DNA of 64,000 bases. Source: Owenia fusiformis (Eukaryota > Annelida > Polychaeta > Sabellida > Oweniidae). A program made the position numbers and the translations under genes. The stretch covers positions 57,677,885 through 57,741,884 of the forward strand of contig CAIIXF020000001.1 in the NCBI GenBank assembly GCA_903813345.2, in the 5' to 3' direction. Shown here piece after piece: positions 50,501 to 60,234 of the stretch (its first letter is position 1; each line of letters starts with the position of its first letter). The notes under the pieces were generated by a model. It worked only from the letters and a program-made list of their open reading frames with translations, did not search any database and had not been told where the DNA came from.

Positions 50501-53500
50501 GCAGCTAGACTTGCCAAATATCACCTTGAAAAGTAGTGTGTCATTAATGAATCATGTTACATAGCAGTTCTAATATGAACAAAATATCTCTCTTGAAAAA
50601 TTAAGCAGCATCTGGTTTCAATCAATTACGCGGGTATCAATAATTGGCTTTTGGGCTATGGCTCTTAGATTATAAGAAAATCTGTCCCAATGATATGTGG
50701 AAAGTTCCATGAATATTCTATCATTTCACAATTAATCTTTATTTATATCTTCCATGAAAGTATGAAGACAAAAGCCGAGTTATTTGTCCTAATATGTTTA
50801 ATGACTCACTGGTAAAGCTTGGTTATCATCCTCTCCCGCCATGAACTGAACCTTCACTGCAATGTTGCGGGCAGATCCTTGTCGATTAGTGAAGTTTAAT
50901 GACTTGGGGTAGATATACAACAGATTTCTGCAACAAGTTAACATGATTTAATGCTTCGGTTCTAAATAGATTGATTTTTTCATCTCAGGCACATACAGTA
51001 CTATGCAATAAGAACTATAACATAAAATGAATGCTGATTTTCACCGTCATGTCTAAGGACAGATTACATTGTAACGTAAAGTATGAATTAAAGCCTAATG
51101 CATTAAAATGACAAAATGTCACCATCCCATTGCAATATCAAGATGCAGAATGCTGGCACAAATGTCATATAAAAATATTGATATTCGATGCACATCAAGA
51201 CGATGATACATTAAAAGCAAGGTATTCAAATGACAAAAAATCAAACAATATGAAACAACCCCTACCTGTAAACTGCATTTGGCAGAAAGACTTCCCTTGA
51301 TGGGAACTCACATATCTCTTTGGTAGGTCTGCTCTTCTCATCGGGATAAGGGGAGATCTTGTAGAGCTCAGGGCTCAGGCAGTACTTGAGTTCTTCTGCA
51401 CACGGGGAAATATCTAGCTTCAACGAACCTGAAATATGATTTTATTTTTTGTATATTATCTACTTTATTACTATTGATAACGAATTAAATTATGGATAAA
51501 ATCAAGATTTAAGGTCTAAATGGATAACCAGATTACAGTAAGAACCAATCAGTGTTCTATATGGCTAGCCTCACTTTTAAAAGTAATTAACAATGATACA
51601 TGATACAAAAACATGATACAAATATAAACACTATATTACCCGGTATACATTTCAGCCTCTTCAGTACAGATGTAGGACGTTTCAAGTCCTGTAGAAATTT
51701 GTAAAGATCATCATCACTAAGGCGATCAGACTCCTGAAAGAAAAGCAAATAGTTAACAGATATTTCTCCCTTAGCTCCCCTTTTTCTCCTTTAGCTTCCC
51801 CATTTCTCCAATGGCTCCCCTATTTTTCCCTTGACTCCCTTATCTTTCCAATGACTTCCCTCTCTCTTACACAACTTCCCTGCAAACCCTCTAACATGGA
51901 TGCAAATTGTTTTTATGCCATTTTTGTTTTCAAAAGAAGGTTCATATTGTACATACCATACCACATTTATATAATTATAGAAATCTTATTATTCACTTAA
52001 CCTGTTTAAAGAAGCTTGAGACAGTGAGTGTCACAGGTCTGAAAGACTCAAGGTTGCTACTGGCAAGATCCTCTGGTGACCAACTACTGCGTTTGTCCCC
52101 AATGGAGCCCCCCATGCTCCCACTATTAGCCCCACGTTCCATCGAGCCAGAGCCACTGCGTGTGAGACTGTCATCACGTTGACGTTTCCAGAGGTTCTGG
52201 TATCCCAAACCACTCATTCTTTTATCTATAAAAGTATTGGGGCAATATAGAACATATTGAATCCCATAGTGTGGGACTATGTGTAAAAAGGAAATTCATA
52301 TATATTTGTGCAGGTAAGATCTTTGTATGTCAATTCATGGATCACATTATGTCTGAATTTGTTGTTGTGTGGTTTTTCTTAGTTACATTAAAACAACCTT
52401 ATAGGAATTAAACGACTGAAATATGGACAGACTGCTTCTTTAAATCCCTACTCAAACATGTTTGGTGTGTTGATGATCATTTTCTGATCAAACTGTACCC
52501 TGAAAGCCTACTCATCACTTATCAGTTGAAGCATTTTATATCAAGAACTTTACACATATTTCAATCTTTTGCTGACACCTTACCCAAACTCCCTGTAAGG
52601 CTGTCTTTCTCGCTCCCGGGAGTGTCTTTATCCATGCTGTTCCCTCCAGACACAACATTCATGAGATAGATGGCAGTCCAGGCAAATGGCATGCGGTATT
52701 TCCCGAGTCGATCACAGAAATAAACAGCATTGTTCTTAACTTTGTCTTTTGGCTATAATGAATAAAATGGAATGAAATTTTGCAAACATGCTGAAAATTT
52801 TATATTAGCCTTCACATTTAGATTGGCAAAGCCATTTCAACTTATGCATGTACAATATAGGTAGCTTGAATTATAAACAAAAACCTCAGCAAATCAAATG
52901 TTTTAATTAAGATTAAGATTTCTTCGACTATAGTTCAGAGAGGTCTAGATTGAGAGAAGTAGTTGTAACTTACCCCGTCAAATTTTACATAAGGTTCAGC
53001 AGCCTCAGAAATATCACCCTGTTGTAGCACCTTCTCTAACTAAAAGTTGAACAGTATACTTTACATAGATGTTAATGATGTAGAGTTGTAGGCCAAGTCA
53101 ACAGTCAACTTTCTCTCCCGGATGATTTAATTTTTGCTAATTATTTGCTTAGTCACCATATTCCAAATAGCCAATCAAAGTACATGTACATCTCAAGCAT
53201 TACCATGCTTCATTTGGTATAATATAAAAAGAAATTTTAAAACAAAACTGATGAAAGTACATATTTATAAGTAAAAACCTTTCTGTCTTTTCCTTTACCT
53301 TAATAACCAGGAACACATCAGGTGAGGGGTATGTAATACTGAACACACATGATCTACTGAGTGTTGAGATGTCCTGGTATGGTATATGCGCCCCAAGCAT
53401 CTTCTTCACAGGCTCAGGAGTCATATCAAAGTAAAAGTTCTCAGAGATCTGTAATTAAATAGTGAACTAACTCTTTATGTGAAAGTATGGGATGAACAGT

Positions 53501-56500
53501 AAGGTCTTGGGAACTTAGCCTCACAAGGATGGTTTGATAATATATCTTCGAAAAAATGCGTATTTCAATTAAAATATTTTTGTGTCAAGTCTGATTTTTG
53601 CTTTTTAAGATATCTACATAGAATTTCACAGTCAAACAAAATGTAGTTACTTAGCGACAAGAAGAAGAATCTGATTCTATAACCCTTTACATGTAGTCTC
53701 ACTATTGATAATGTATCTATAAATGCTTTATCATCAATGAACTTTAAATGCACCAACCTTTTTCCTTTCTCTTGCATCATACAGAGCAACATTTGCGAAA
53801 ATTGGCTCAATCTCCAGCTCTAGTCTGAAATAAGAATGAATTAACATGTATACATTGATATTGTTAGGAACAATTTATATTTTTAAGCCAAAGATGCAAT
53901 ATCTAGTAACTGATCCAACATTTTGAAATCTTTTCTCCAAAACATTTTCAAATTCTAAATTTGACGCACATGTGTAGATAATGTGCAGGTAATGGGAAAA
54001 TACAATTGCTTCAGCATACTCTAAATCTCACATTTTCGTAGAATAAATACTTACTTGAGTTGAAGACACTTGACGAGTATCCTCTGTCCAAAATGTTCTC
54101 TTGGTATTTCTGCTGGGAGGCGTCTTTCAATTACCTCATCCTAAAATCATATGTATTTACTATTAACAAAGCATGGGTTGTAAGTTAGATACCATAAGAG
54201 TCAACTGAGCTGAATACAAAAGCCTATTTATTATATATAAAGCAAAAATGTCCAAATTAAGCATCACCTTTTTATTATTATTAGGATTTATTTATTCAAA
54301 ATTGAATTACAAATTCAGATTTCCAATCGCCCCAGGCCATTGGATATATTCTGATATCATGTACATAATGAGAAATGTTATGTATGAATCTAGAAATATC
54401 AACCTCATCTTGCGCTGGGAAAACAGAATAGAGATCATTAAGTCTGGACTGGTGACGCTGAGTTGCATTGAACTGATCAGTTTCATCCAATGGGATTCTA
54501 TCCAGAAGCCTCGGTAGTAAAGGGTCTGCTTGAGAGTTTTTTAAATCAAACACACTGCTCGCCCAGCTCCCCCTTGGGGTATCATTTAGGTGTAGTGAGT
54601 GGAGAGACTGACGCTTTATGTTGGACTGAAATAAAAAATAAATACCTGTCTTGAACTTTTTGGGATTTTTAGCTCATGCTTATTTTACAAACAATCAAAA
54701 TAATCTTAAAAAATCTTATAAAAAATCTTAATCTTATAAAAAATGGAATTTCAATTGATGAAAAGAATAACTCTAACAAAATGTCAAAACAATTTATGAA
54801 TTTATTATTGATTCATTATTATACTTAATTCCTACTTTATCAGCCTCTATCTTGCTCTCCTCAACATCTACTTCATATTCTTGTCTACTGGTTCTCTCTA
54901 GTGTATTGTTACGCTCCACTGTCTCATTGGTCACCTTAAAGCTAGAGCTATGCACCTGGTACCTTCAATAGAAGTTTGTATTTATTCATCAAGGCATCTG
55001 GCAAAATAGAGGATGTATAAGTGTCTCTTGTTATTCTAACACCAAAAAACTCAACTAATACACAACTAATCAAAATTGTCAAGTACACCTATTCAGAAAT
55101 GCTTACTTTCTTTTCACCAAAGTATAATCTGCACTGTAGCACTGCATACAGTCTCTGGTCAACAAGTCTTGGTCTGCCCTGGAACAGCAAGTATATTTAT
55201 TTATTTGTGAGGTAAATATAGTTTATTTTGTCTTTTCTTATCATATGGATGACATGAATTCAGTTTTCTGCATTAATCTAAGTCTTACCAAACAAATCGC
55301 ATATTGATAAACATCAACATGTATAAGATTTACCAGCATGCCCAAAACTTAATTAGATCTTGCCCCTAGTTTGGTCTCGAATCTTTAAAAATTTCAAAGT
55401 GAATGGATAAGTGATAATTGGCCAACCCACCCATCTGCAGACACATGCCCATCAGCATAAAATGGCGACAATACAGCACTTTTATTAAATTGTGAGAAAA
55501 ATACATATCCTCACCCATCTGGTTTTATTGGCTTTATTGTGCGGCATTTTCTTGGCAATGATGTCACTTCAAGATCATCAAAGGGATAGCGCAGAAGTTG
55601 AGGCATGGAGTCCCTGTCAATGGCATTCTGATGTTGGTACACATATTCTTCAAAGTCTAATGGTTCAACAACTTCACCCAAAGGAACCTAAAAATTAAAA
55701 GTATTTTCAAATCTTTATGTAGAAAAACATAATCCCATTTGGCAAATGTACTAGTATACAACAGTTTTAAGGACAATATTTCATTATACATAAAATATGA
55801 CGTGATCGCTTCCTTGTTAAAAATACTGCATGTGAACACCTTGAATGTAATTTTGATTTTACTTTCAGATGTTGCAACTTTTATGTTATTAAAACTCTAA
55901 AATATGAACACTTTTCACGAAACAAGATCTATTTTATGAACAAGATCTAAACATTTTGCTTCAGTTTTTCTTATGACGTACGGACAAATAAAGTGATGGG
56001 AACTATGCCACTTACTGACTGTGTACTAGCTAATGATATGCCACTAGTGCTCTTTGGTAGGTCCTTAAAGTATGAGGAGGACACGGCTTTTCGAACCTCA
56101 GCTGCGCCTTGTCTGAAAAATACCATTCAACCTCATGTTTACCACAAATATAACAAGGCATTACCATCTAAAATGTCATCTCTGCCATTTGTTACAGACG
56201 TTGAACATGGAACACCACTAAATGTATCAGAGGCTGCATTTAATACTACCCTTTGAATTTCTGGGTAGGATCCTGTATTCAGTAAATGTCACACTTTCAT
56301 ATTTTACCTGTAAAATTGTTGTCATTCTCAGATAAATTCATTTTATGGGCAGTTTACCTGTGACCTTTTGTAATTTAAGAAGTTTCCACGATGATAATAT
56401 TTTGAAAACATTTCAAAGAAGCATCAATATATAAGCTGCCACACATTTGTAAGCGTGATAGCCAAACCACGAGCAATCAAAAATATACGAACATTCTGTT

Positions 56501-57351
56501 GTGAAAAATAAGAATGTACTTTTCTATATAATATTGAACAGTGGTCCTTTTGATGCTTATTTTTTTAGGTTTGACTGACACACAAACAAATTGAATTGTT
56601 CTGGCATATATCCAGAGTCTGTGAATTCTCAAGAGATTGAGCCCAGGGATGAGTAGAGGTAAGCTTATCGATATCAATGTGGATTGGCTCCCAGAATGCA
56701 ACATGACACGTGTCAGCTTTCAAAATGCCGTTCCGCCACTTTGAAATCTGTCACGAGTAAATAAGGTTACCTGATGTTGCATTCTTGAAGTCAATCCTCC
56801 TTGGATCACAACCATGGCGATTCATGAAAACATTCGTTCGATTTGGTAGGAAGATTTATCCATCACTTGCAGGTATGAAGCTTTGGATTCATTTATTGTG
56901 CTACTTAGTCAATGGGAATTATTTTTCTACCGCTTGGGAGAGTTTGAGACACGAAACTTACAATTCAGCTAATTGTGACAACTTTTGTGGGTTGAGATTT
57001 ATTTTTGCACCCCACTTTATATACATACTTTTCACTACAGGTCCATGGCCGAGTGGGCCGAGAGCATAGACGACCTTGTGAATGTGAGGTTGCATGAGGG
57101 TCACAAAGTTGATGAATGAGACTGAGAGATAATACTTTAGACTGATAAGATCAAATAATCAATATTTATTAGAGATTAGTCACCCGGAAGTTGAGAAATT
57201 CTGTTTGAATTTTATTCGCATGACCAATAAACTATTTTATCCAGGGTTTGTGAGCAGTATATACTTATATTTTGATATGAGTAGATAAAATGTGAATTTT
57301 ATTCATAACTTACTTGTTAAGTTTTTGGGCGAAGGCCCTCTGTCCACTCAT
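35553..57351 (-). CDS. Dedicator of cytokinesis protein, DOCK6/7/8 subfamily (Rac/Cdc42 GEF)
   Basis: Full 45-exon model, all introns GT-AG and in phase, 6303 nt, 2100 aa (human DOCK7 is about 2.1 thousand). Exon ends, 5' to 3': 57351-57314, 56112-56016, 55687-55515, 55178-55107, 54962-54836, 54625-54404, 54140-54055, 53824-53758, 53448-53299, 53039-52974, 52752-52584, 52225-52002, 51733-51640, 51428-51266, 50927-50810, 50524-50454, 50039-49898, 49648-49460, 49149-48933, 48649-48488, 45953-45798, 45691-45603, 45379-45284, 45083-44943, 44757-44644, 44255-43945, 43598-43411, 43130-42997, 42754-42578, 42353-42197, 41961-41859, 41649-41553, 41237-41103, 40746-40594, 40212-40051, 39842-39666, 39411-39295, 39127-38984, 38761-38630, 37941-37807, 37335-37155, 36783-36638, 36420-36277, 36056-35947, 35709-35553. 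The start [13 protein letters not shown] matches the family N-terminus. DHR-1 (lipid-binding C2-like) spans about residues 575-745. DHR-2 (catalytic, exchanges GDP for GTP on Rac/Cdc42) spans about 1655-2075 and includes [14 protein letters not shown] and [19 protein letters not shown]. In between are family blocks such as [13 protein letters not shown]. It acts in the cytoplasm on actin and polarity. Which vertebrate paralogue it corresponds to cannot be decided; invertebrates generally have one gene of this subfamily. Confidence 0.96.
37566..37775 (-). mobile_element. CAGGCCCGTAGCC miniature element, copy 2 (DOCK intron)
   Basis: The ends CAGGCCCGTAGCCAGG and CCTGGCTACGGGCCTG are inverted copies. 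The interior matches copy 1 (1309-1499) in reverse orientation, including CAAAATCATGCAGTTTTTC. Flanks CATAG and CATAA suggest a 5-bp target duplication with one change. It lies between DOCK exons 40 and 41. Confidence 0.7.
38384..38558. mobile_element. pogo/Tigger-like miniature element (DOCK intron)
   Basis: CAGTAATACCTAGATATCTG at the left and GACAGGTTTGACTG at the right are inverted, with TA on both sides (38382-38383 and 38559-38560). It is non-coding and lies between DOCK exons 39 and 40. Confidence 0.65.
40280..40417. repeat. GTCACC-hairpin dispersed repeat, copy 4 (DOCK intron)
   Basis: It shows TAAATGTCACCATCTGCC, AAAGTTGGAGACTGTAACAA and CACCACTTCTGATGGTGACA in family order, so its two ends can pair. 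It lies between DOCK exons 34 and 35. Confidence 0.6.
43225..43366. mobile_element. pogo/Tigger-like miniature element, degenerate (DOCK intron)
   Basis: The left end after TA reads CAGTTAAATATCTAATCTGG, and the interior has GTGTTCAGAATGGAGAGTGT and GTTCAGATTGGAGACGGGTT. The right terminus is decayed. It lies between DOCK exons 27 and 28. Confidence 0.45.
43706..43853. mobile_element. pogo/Tigger-like miniature element, degenerate (DOCK intron)
   Basis: AGTAAAACCTATGAAAGTG at the left and GATTCTACTG at the right are decayed inverted termini, with GGTGTCCAATG and GTGTTCGATTAACAGGC inside. It lies between DOCK exons 26 and 27. Confidence 0.45.
46135..46654. mobile_element. 0.5-kb TTAA-flanked element in DOCK intron
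   Basis: TTAA occurs at both borders, and joining the flanks restores an uninterrupted tandem-repeat unit (ATGCTTAAGTTTTTAGC). The ends AGGACAACTGAAATAGC and, inverted, AGCAGATATGAAATGG are similar, giving short imperfect terminal repeats. It is non-coding. The TTAA target points to piggyBac or Kolobok type elements. Confidence 0.55.
46809..48354 (+). mobile_element. Mariner-type element with about 465-bp terminal inverted repeats (DOCK intron)
   Basis: The ends CAGGGTGGGCCAAAAAAAAC and, inverted, CAGGGTGGGCCAAAAAAACC are flanked by TA on both sides. The arms pair over 46809-47271 and 47878-48354 with scattered differences. The core carries remains of a mariner transposase. Removing the element and one TA restores the surrounding tandem repeat, confirming the borders. 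Confidence 0.85.
47500..47865 (+). pseudogene. Mariner transposase remnant (C-terminal half)
   Basis: Reading across frames, the plus strand gives [19 protein letters not shown] and [11 protein letters not shown], then APSHTG, then [18 protein letters not shown] followed by [12 protein letters not shown]. These correspond in order to the catalytic-core blocks of mariner-type DDE/D transposases: the [10 protein letters not shown] block, the QDGAPSH block, and the block around SPDLNP-DY and WG-LE. The usual SPDLNP is damaged, and frame changes and stops separate the blocks, so it is dead. The N-terminal half is absent. Confidence 0.65.
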
Positions 57352-57513
57352 TTTCTGAGTTTTCTTTGCATTATTTTTTAAAAGAAAAAATTTGGCTGTG
57401 TAGTACGTCACCGTTTGATGGGTACACAAAATGTATGATAAAAACGAACGGAATTGAAGACATCACAAAAACGAACAAACTCGTTTTATCACAGGCTGGC
57501 ATCGAAAGATTAG
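57352..57513 (-). promoter_or_regulatory. Short DOCK 5' flank between start codon and transposon
   Basis: Only about 160 bp separate the DOCK ATG from the left inverted repeat of the large foldback element. No TATA box or other core motif is clear. The 5' untranslated region either lies here or continues through an intron beyond the transposon block, outside the window. Confidence 0.35.
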
Positions 57514-58222
57514 TGTCCGCTGTGACGGAGCATTTTTTTTATAAAAACACTAATAATACTTCGCAATTTATTTTTTAACTCATATGTTTCGACGTTATAT
57601 CAAAGAAAATTACCTACTCCATGCAATGGATATATTATTTGCGAGTACCGTCACTCTTGTTTGAAGGAGGAAAAGCTATTGGAAAAAGCGCCATAGTATC
57701 ATACTCCAAAATGTACCATTCCGCCTTTTTTAACTTTTTAATGGCACGATGTAGTGATAATATTTACATATGTTTTCAACAACTCTGAGGGTATTAAAGG
57801 GGCAACAAGAAACTGTAGAGAGAAAATTCGAAAAAAATATTCCTGCCCCGTATCAGGGCAACAAAAAGCCAACATTTGGCTTAACCTCTTCTTTGACATA
57901 CCCATTTTCTTAAAATGTATGTATAAACTATCAGTTTCAGCATTAAGAAGTGTAAATTCAGTTCAAAGTTTATATAAAGGGAGTACCACTTATAGTTTTT
58001 TAAGATCCACGATGTTTCAAGTGGAATATCAGCTGAAATAATGTTCATCTTGGGGGTTTCTTTGTAGATCATAAAAATATATGTTAGTCTGGATAAAATA
58101 TCCAAACTTAGATATATTTTGACACTGGTCCATGATCGTTGAATGCCCCCCTCTGCACTAATTGTTGCATATTTAATGAAATATTGATGTATTGAGTAAA
58201 TAAAGAATAATGTGTAATTTTT

Positions 58223-58283
58223 TGTCCGCTGTGACGGATCAGTTGCAAATATGAACTGTGAAACTGCTCCGTCACAGCGGACA
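58223..58283. repeat. 61-bp internal palindrome made of the element's own end sequence
   Basis: TGTCCGCTGTGACGGA opens and its exact complement closes this segment, with about 29 bp between. The same 16 bp form the outer terminus of the surrounding foldback element, so the core holds a miniature snap-back copy of both ends facing outwards. Confidence 0.7.
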
Positions 58284-58866
58284 AAAAACTTGAACATAAT
58301 TTTTTATAAAATAAATTAAAAAGACCCAATACATCCAGATCTAATTAATACATTCAGAGTTATGCTGAAAACATATGTAAATATTATCGTGTCACTTTAT
58401 CATGCCATTAAAAGGTAAAAAAGAAATGGTACATTTTAGAGTATGATATTTTGGCGCCGTTTTCAATAGCTTTTAGCGTTATTGGACTTTAACAGAAGTG
58501 GAGGCTACGCGCAAATGATATATCCATTGCATGGAGTATGTAATTTTATTTGATATTAACGAAACATATGTAAAGTGTAAAGTCACACAATTTTTGCTCC
58601 AGACAAATTTACAAAAATCTCAAGAAGGACGCAAAGTCTGATCACATACTTTTGCAGAGACATTCATGAACATATGGAGAACGCATAGAGAAACTTTTAA
58701 AGAATAAACTTTAGTACCAAAAGAGTTTTTAGCACAAACTTTTCTGGATATTTTGAGAAAGTTCAGAACTAATAGTACAGGCTGATAAACACTTGGATTA
58801 ATTGGCTTCAGTCAGTAGGCTAAGCTCATAAGGACAACCTTGCAGTAGACCAGTAATTGGCTTGAT

Positions 58867-60234
58867 ATGGCTACTAATATTGCTTCAGAGTCTGATTCTC
58901 CAACTGTAAGCCAACTATTGGGCTCACAATCACCAACACAATCAGAACATGGTGACATTTCAATGACCTCTGGCCTCACTACATCAGTCAATCTGATCCA
59001 AGAAACACAACTGGAATCTGAAGATGAGAGGGAGGGGGAAACTAGCAGTGTTGATGCTAGTGCCATACGATCTCTGAGACCACGTGCTATTATATCTAAG
59101 ACCCCAAAAACCAAAGGGAGACCAAAGAAGTCACTTACAACAAAGAATGATGTAACAGCAGTCCTTAAAGCACTATCCACCATGCAGTCTAGTATAGATA
59201 CAACAAATAAGCTGATGCAGGGCCTACAAAAGACTAATGCGGACTTGGTCAGTCAGCTAGCTATGAAAACAGCACAATGTTGCGAACTAGACAAAGAATG
59301 CCGAGAGTTACGCTCACAGCTGTCAAAAACTCATAGCACTGAGTCTGGATTACCAAAGACACTGGTTATCGGAAGCTCAATTATTCGAGACTTTGATACA
59401 AATAAACTGCATAACACAGAAGTTGAATGCATTCGAGGTGGAACAGTGGACGATGTACATAAATCACTGACGGACAATAATGCTTCATATGACAGGGTCA
59501 TTCTCCAAGTAGGTAGCAACGACTGCAGCAAAGATAACACCCCAGAAGATATCGCTAAACAATACCAGCTGCTTATCAAAGGAGCCAAAAACATTGCTAA
59601 TGAAGTAGTTGTGTCTAGTATATGCCCTCGCACAGATAAACCAGCAGCCCAAGAAAAGGTTGACACTGTCAATGCCACACTACAAGGCATCTGCTCTGAT
59701 GAAGACGCAAGTGTCACTTTCATAAACAATGACCTCTCGTTTAAGCTCCAAGACAATTCCATTAATGATGGGTTTTTACATGGTGATGGCCTCCACTTAT
59801 CGAAACCAGGAACAAACCGATTGGCTATCAATATGAAGCTTAAAACGAAAGGCAAGGACATTACCAAACCGTACTATAACCGTAACAAGAATGCCTTCAA
59901 CAAACAGAATCAACAGAACCAAGATAATAATAACAATAATGATGACCCCAATCATGGAACCAATGACTGGACAACAGTGAACAAGAAACATAGAAATAAC
60001 GCTCGCCAATCTCCCAATAATCAAACAGATGCGACAACTCACGAACAATCTAAACCTCAACAAGGACACTCCTTAAGATGCATCAAATGTGGGGAGGCCA
60101 GCCACCTCACTAGCTCATGTTGGCACCCTGCCACCGTACGTTGCCGTGGGTGCAATCAGCTTGGACACAAAGTCTCAAGATGTCCTGCAAACAGGATGGT
60201 GGACCAAGGGCACCAAGATTTCAACCGGTTCTAG
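58867..60234 (+). CDS. LINE ORF1: SGNH esterase-like protein with CCHC zinc knuckles
   Basis: 455 aa. Residues 1-95 are Ser/Thr/Glu-rich, and 95-155 look coiled-coil (QSSIDTTNKLMQGLQ region). Residues about 160-325 form an SGNH hydrolase fold: block I TLVIGSSIIRDF with the nucleophile Ser, block III QVGSND, and block V DGLHLS with the catalytic Asp-His pair. A low-complexity Asn/Gln stretch follows. Two CX2CX4HX4C knuckles, CIKCGEASHLTSSC and CRGCNQLGHKVSRC, end the protein. ORF1 esterases are known from CR1 and L2 type LINEs, where ORF1 binds element RNA. The start is the first ATG after the leader. The TAG stop is followed in the same frame by 68 sense codons and then ORF2. Confidence 0.85.
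   Translation: MATNIASESDSPTVSQLLGSQSPTQSEHGDISMTSGLTTSVNLIQETQLESEDEREGETSSVDASAIRSLRPRAIISKTPKTKGRPKKSLTTKNDVTAVLKALSTMQSSIDTTNKLMQGLQKTNADLVSQLAMKTAQCCELDKECRELRSQLSKTHSTESGLPKTLVIGSSIIRDFDTNKLHNTEVECIRGGTVDDVHKSLTDNNASYDRVILQVGSNDCSKDNTPEDIAKQYQLLIKGAKNIANEVVVSSICPRTDKPAAQEKVDTVNATLQGICSDEDASVTFINNDLSFKLQDNSINDGFLHGDGLHLSKPGTNRLAINMKLKTKGKDITKPYYNRNKNAFNKQNQQNQDNNNNNDDPNHGTNDWTTVNKKHRNNARQSPNNQTDATTHEQSKPQQGHSLRCIKCGEASHLTSSCWHPATVRCRGCNQLGHKVSRCPANRMVDQGHQDFNRF

Noticed and set aside
57366-58329. Several 70-138 codon ORFs between the DOCK start and the LINE
   Set aside because: They fall in the foldback element and its inverted arms, appear on both strands, and show no recognisable domain.
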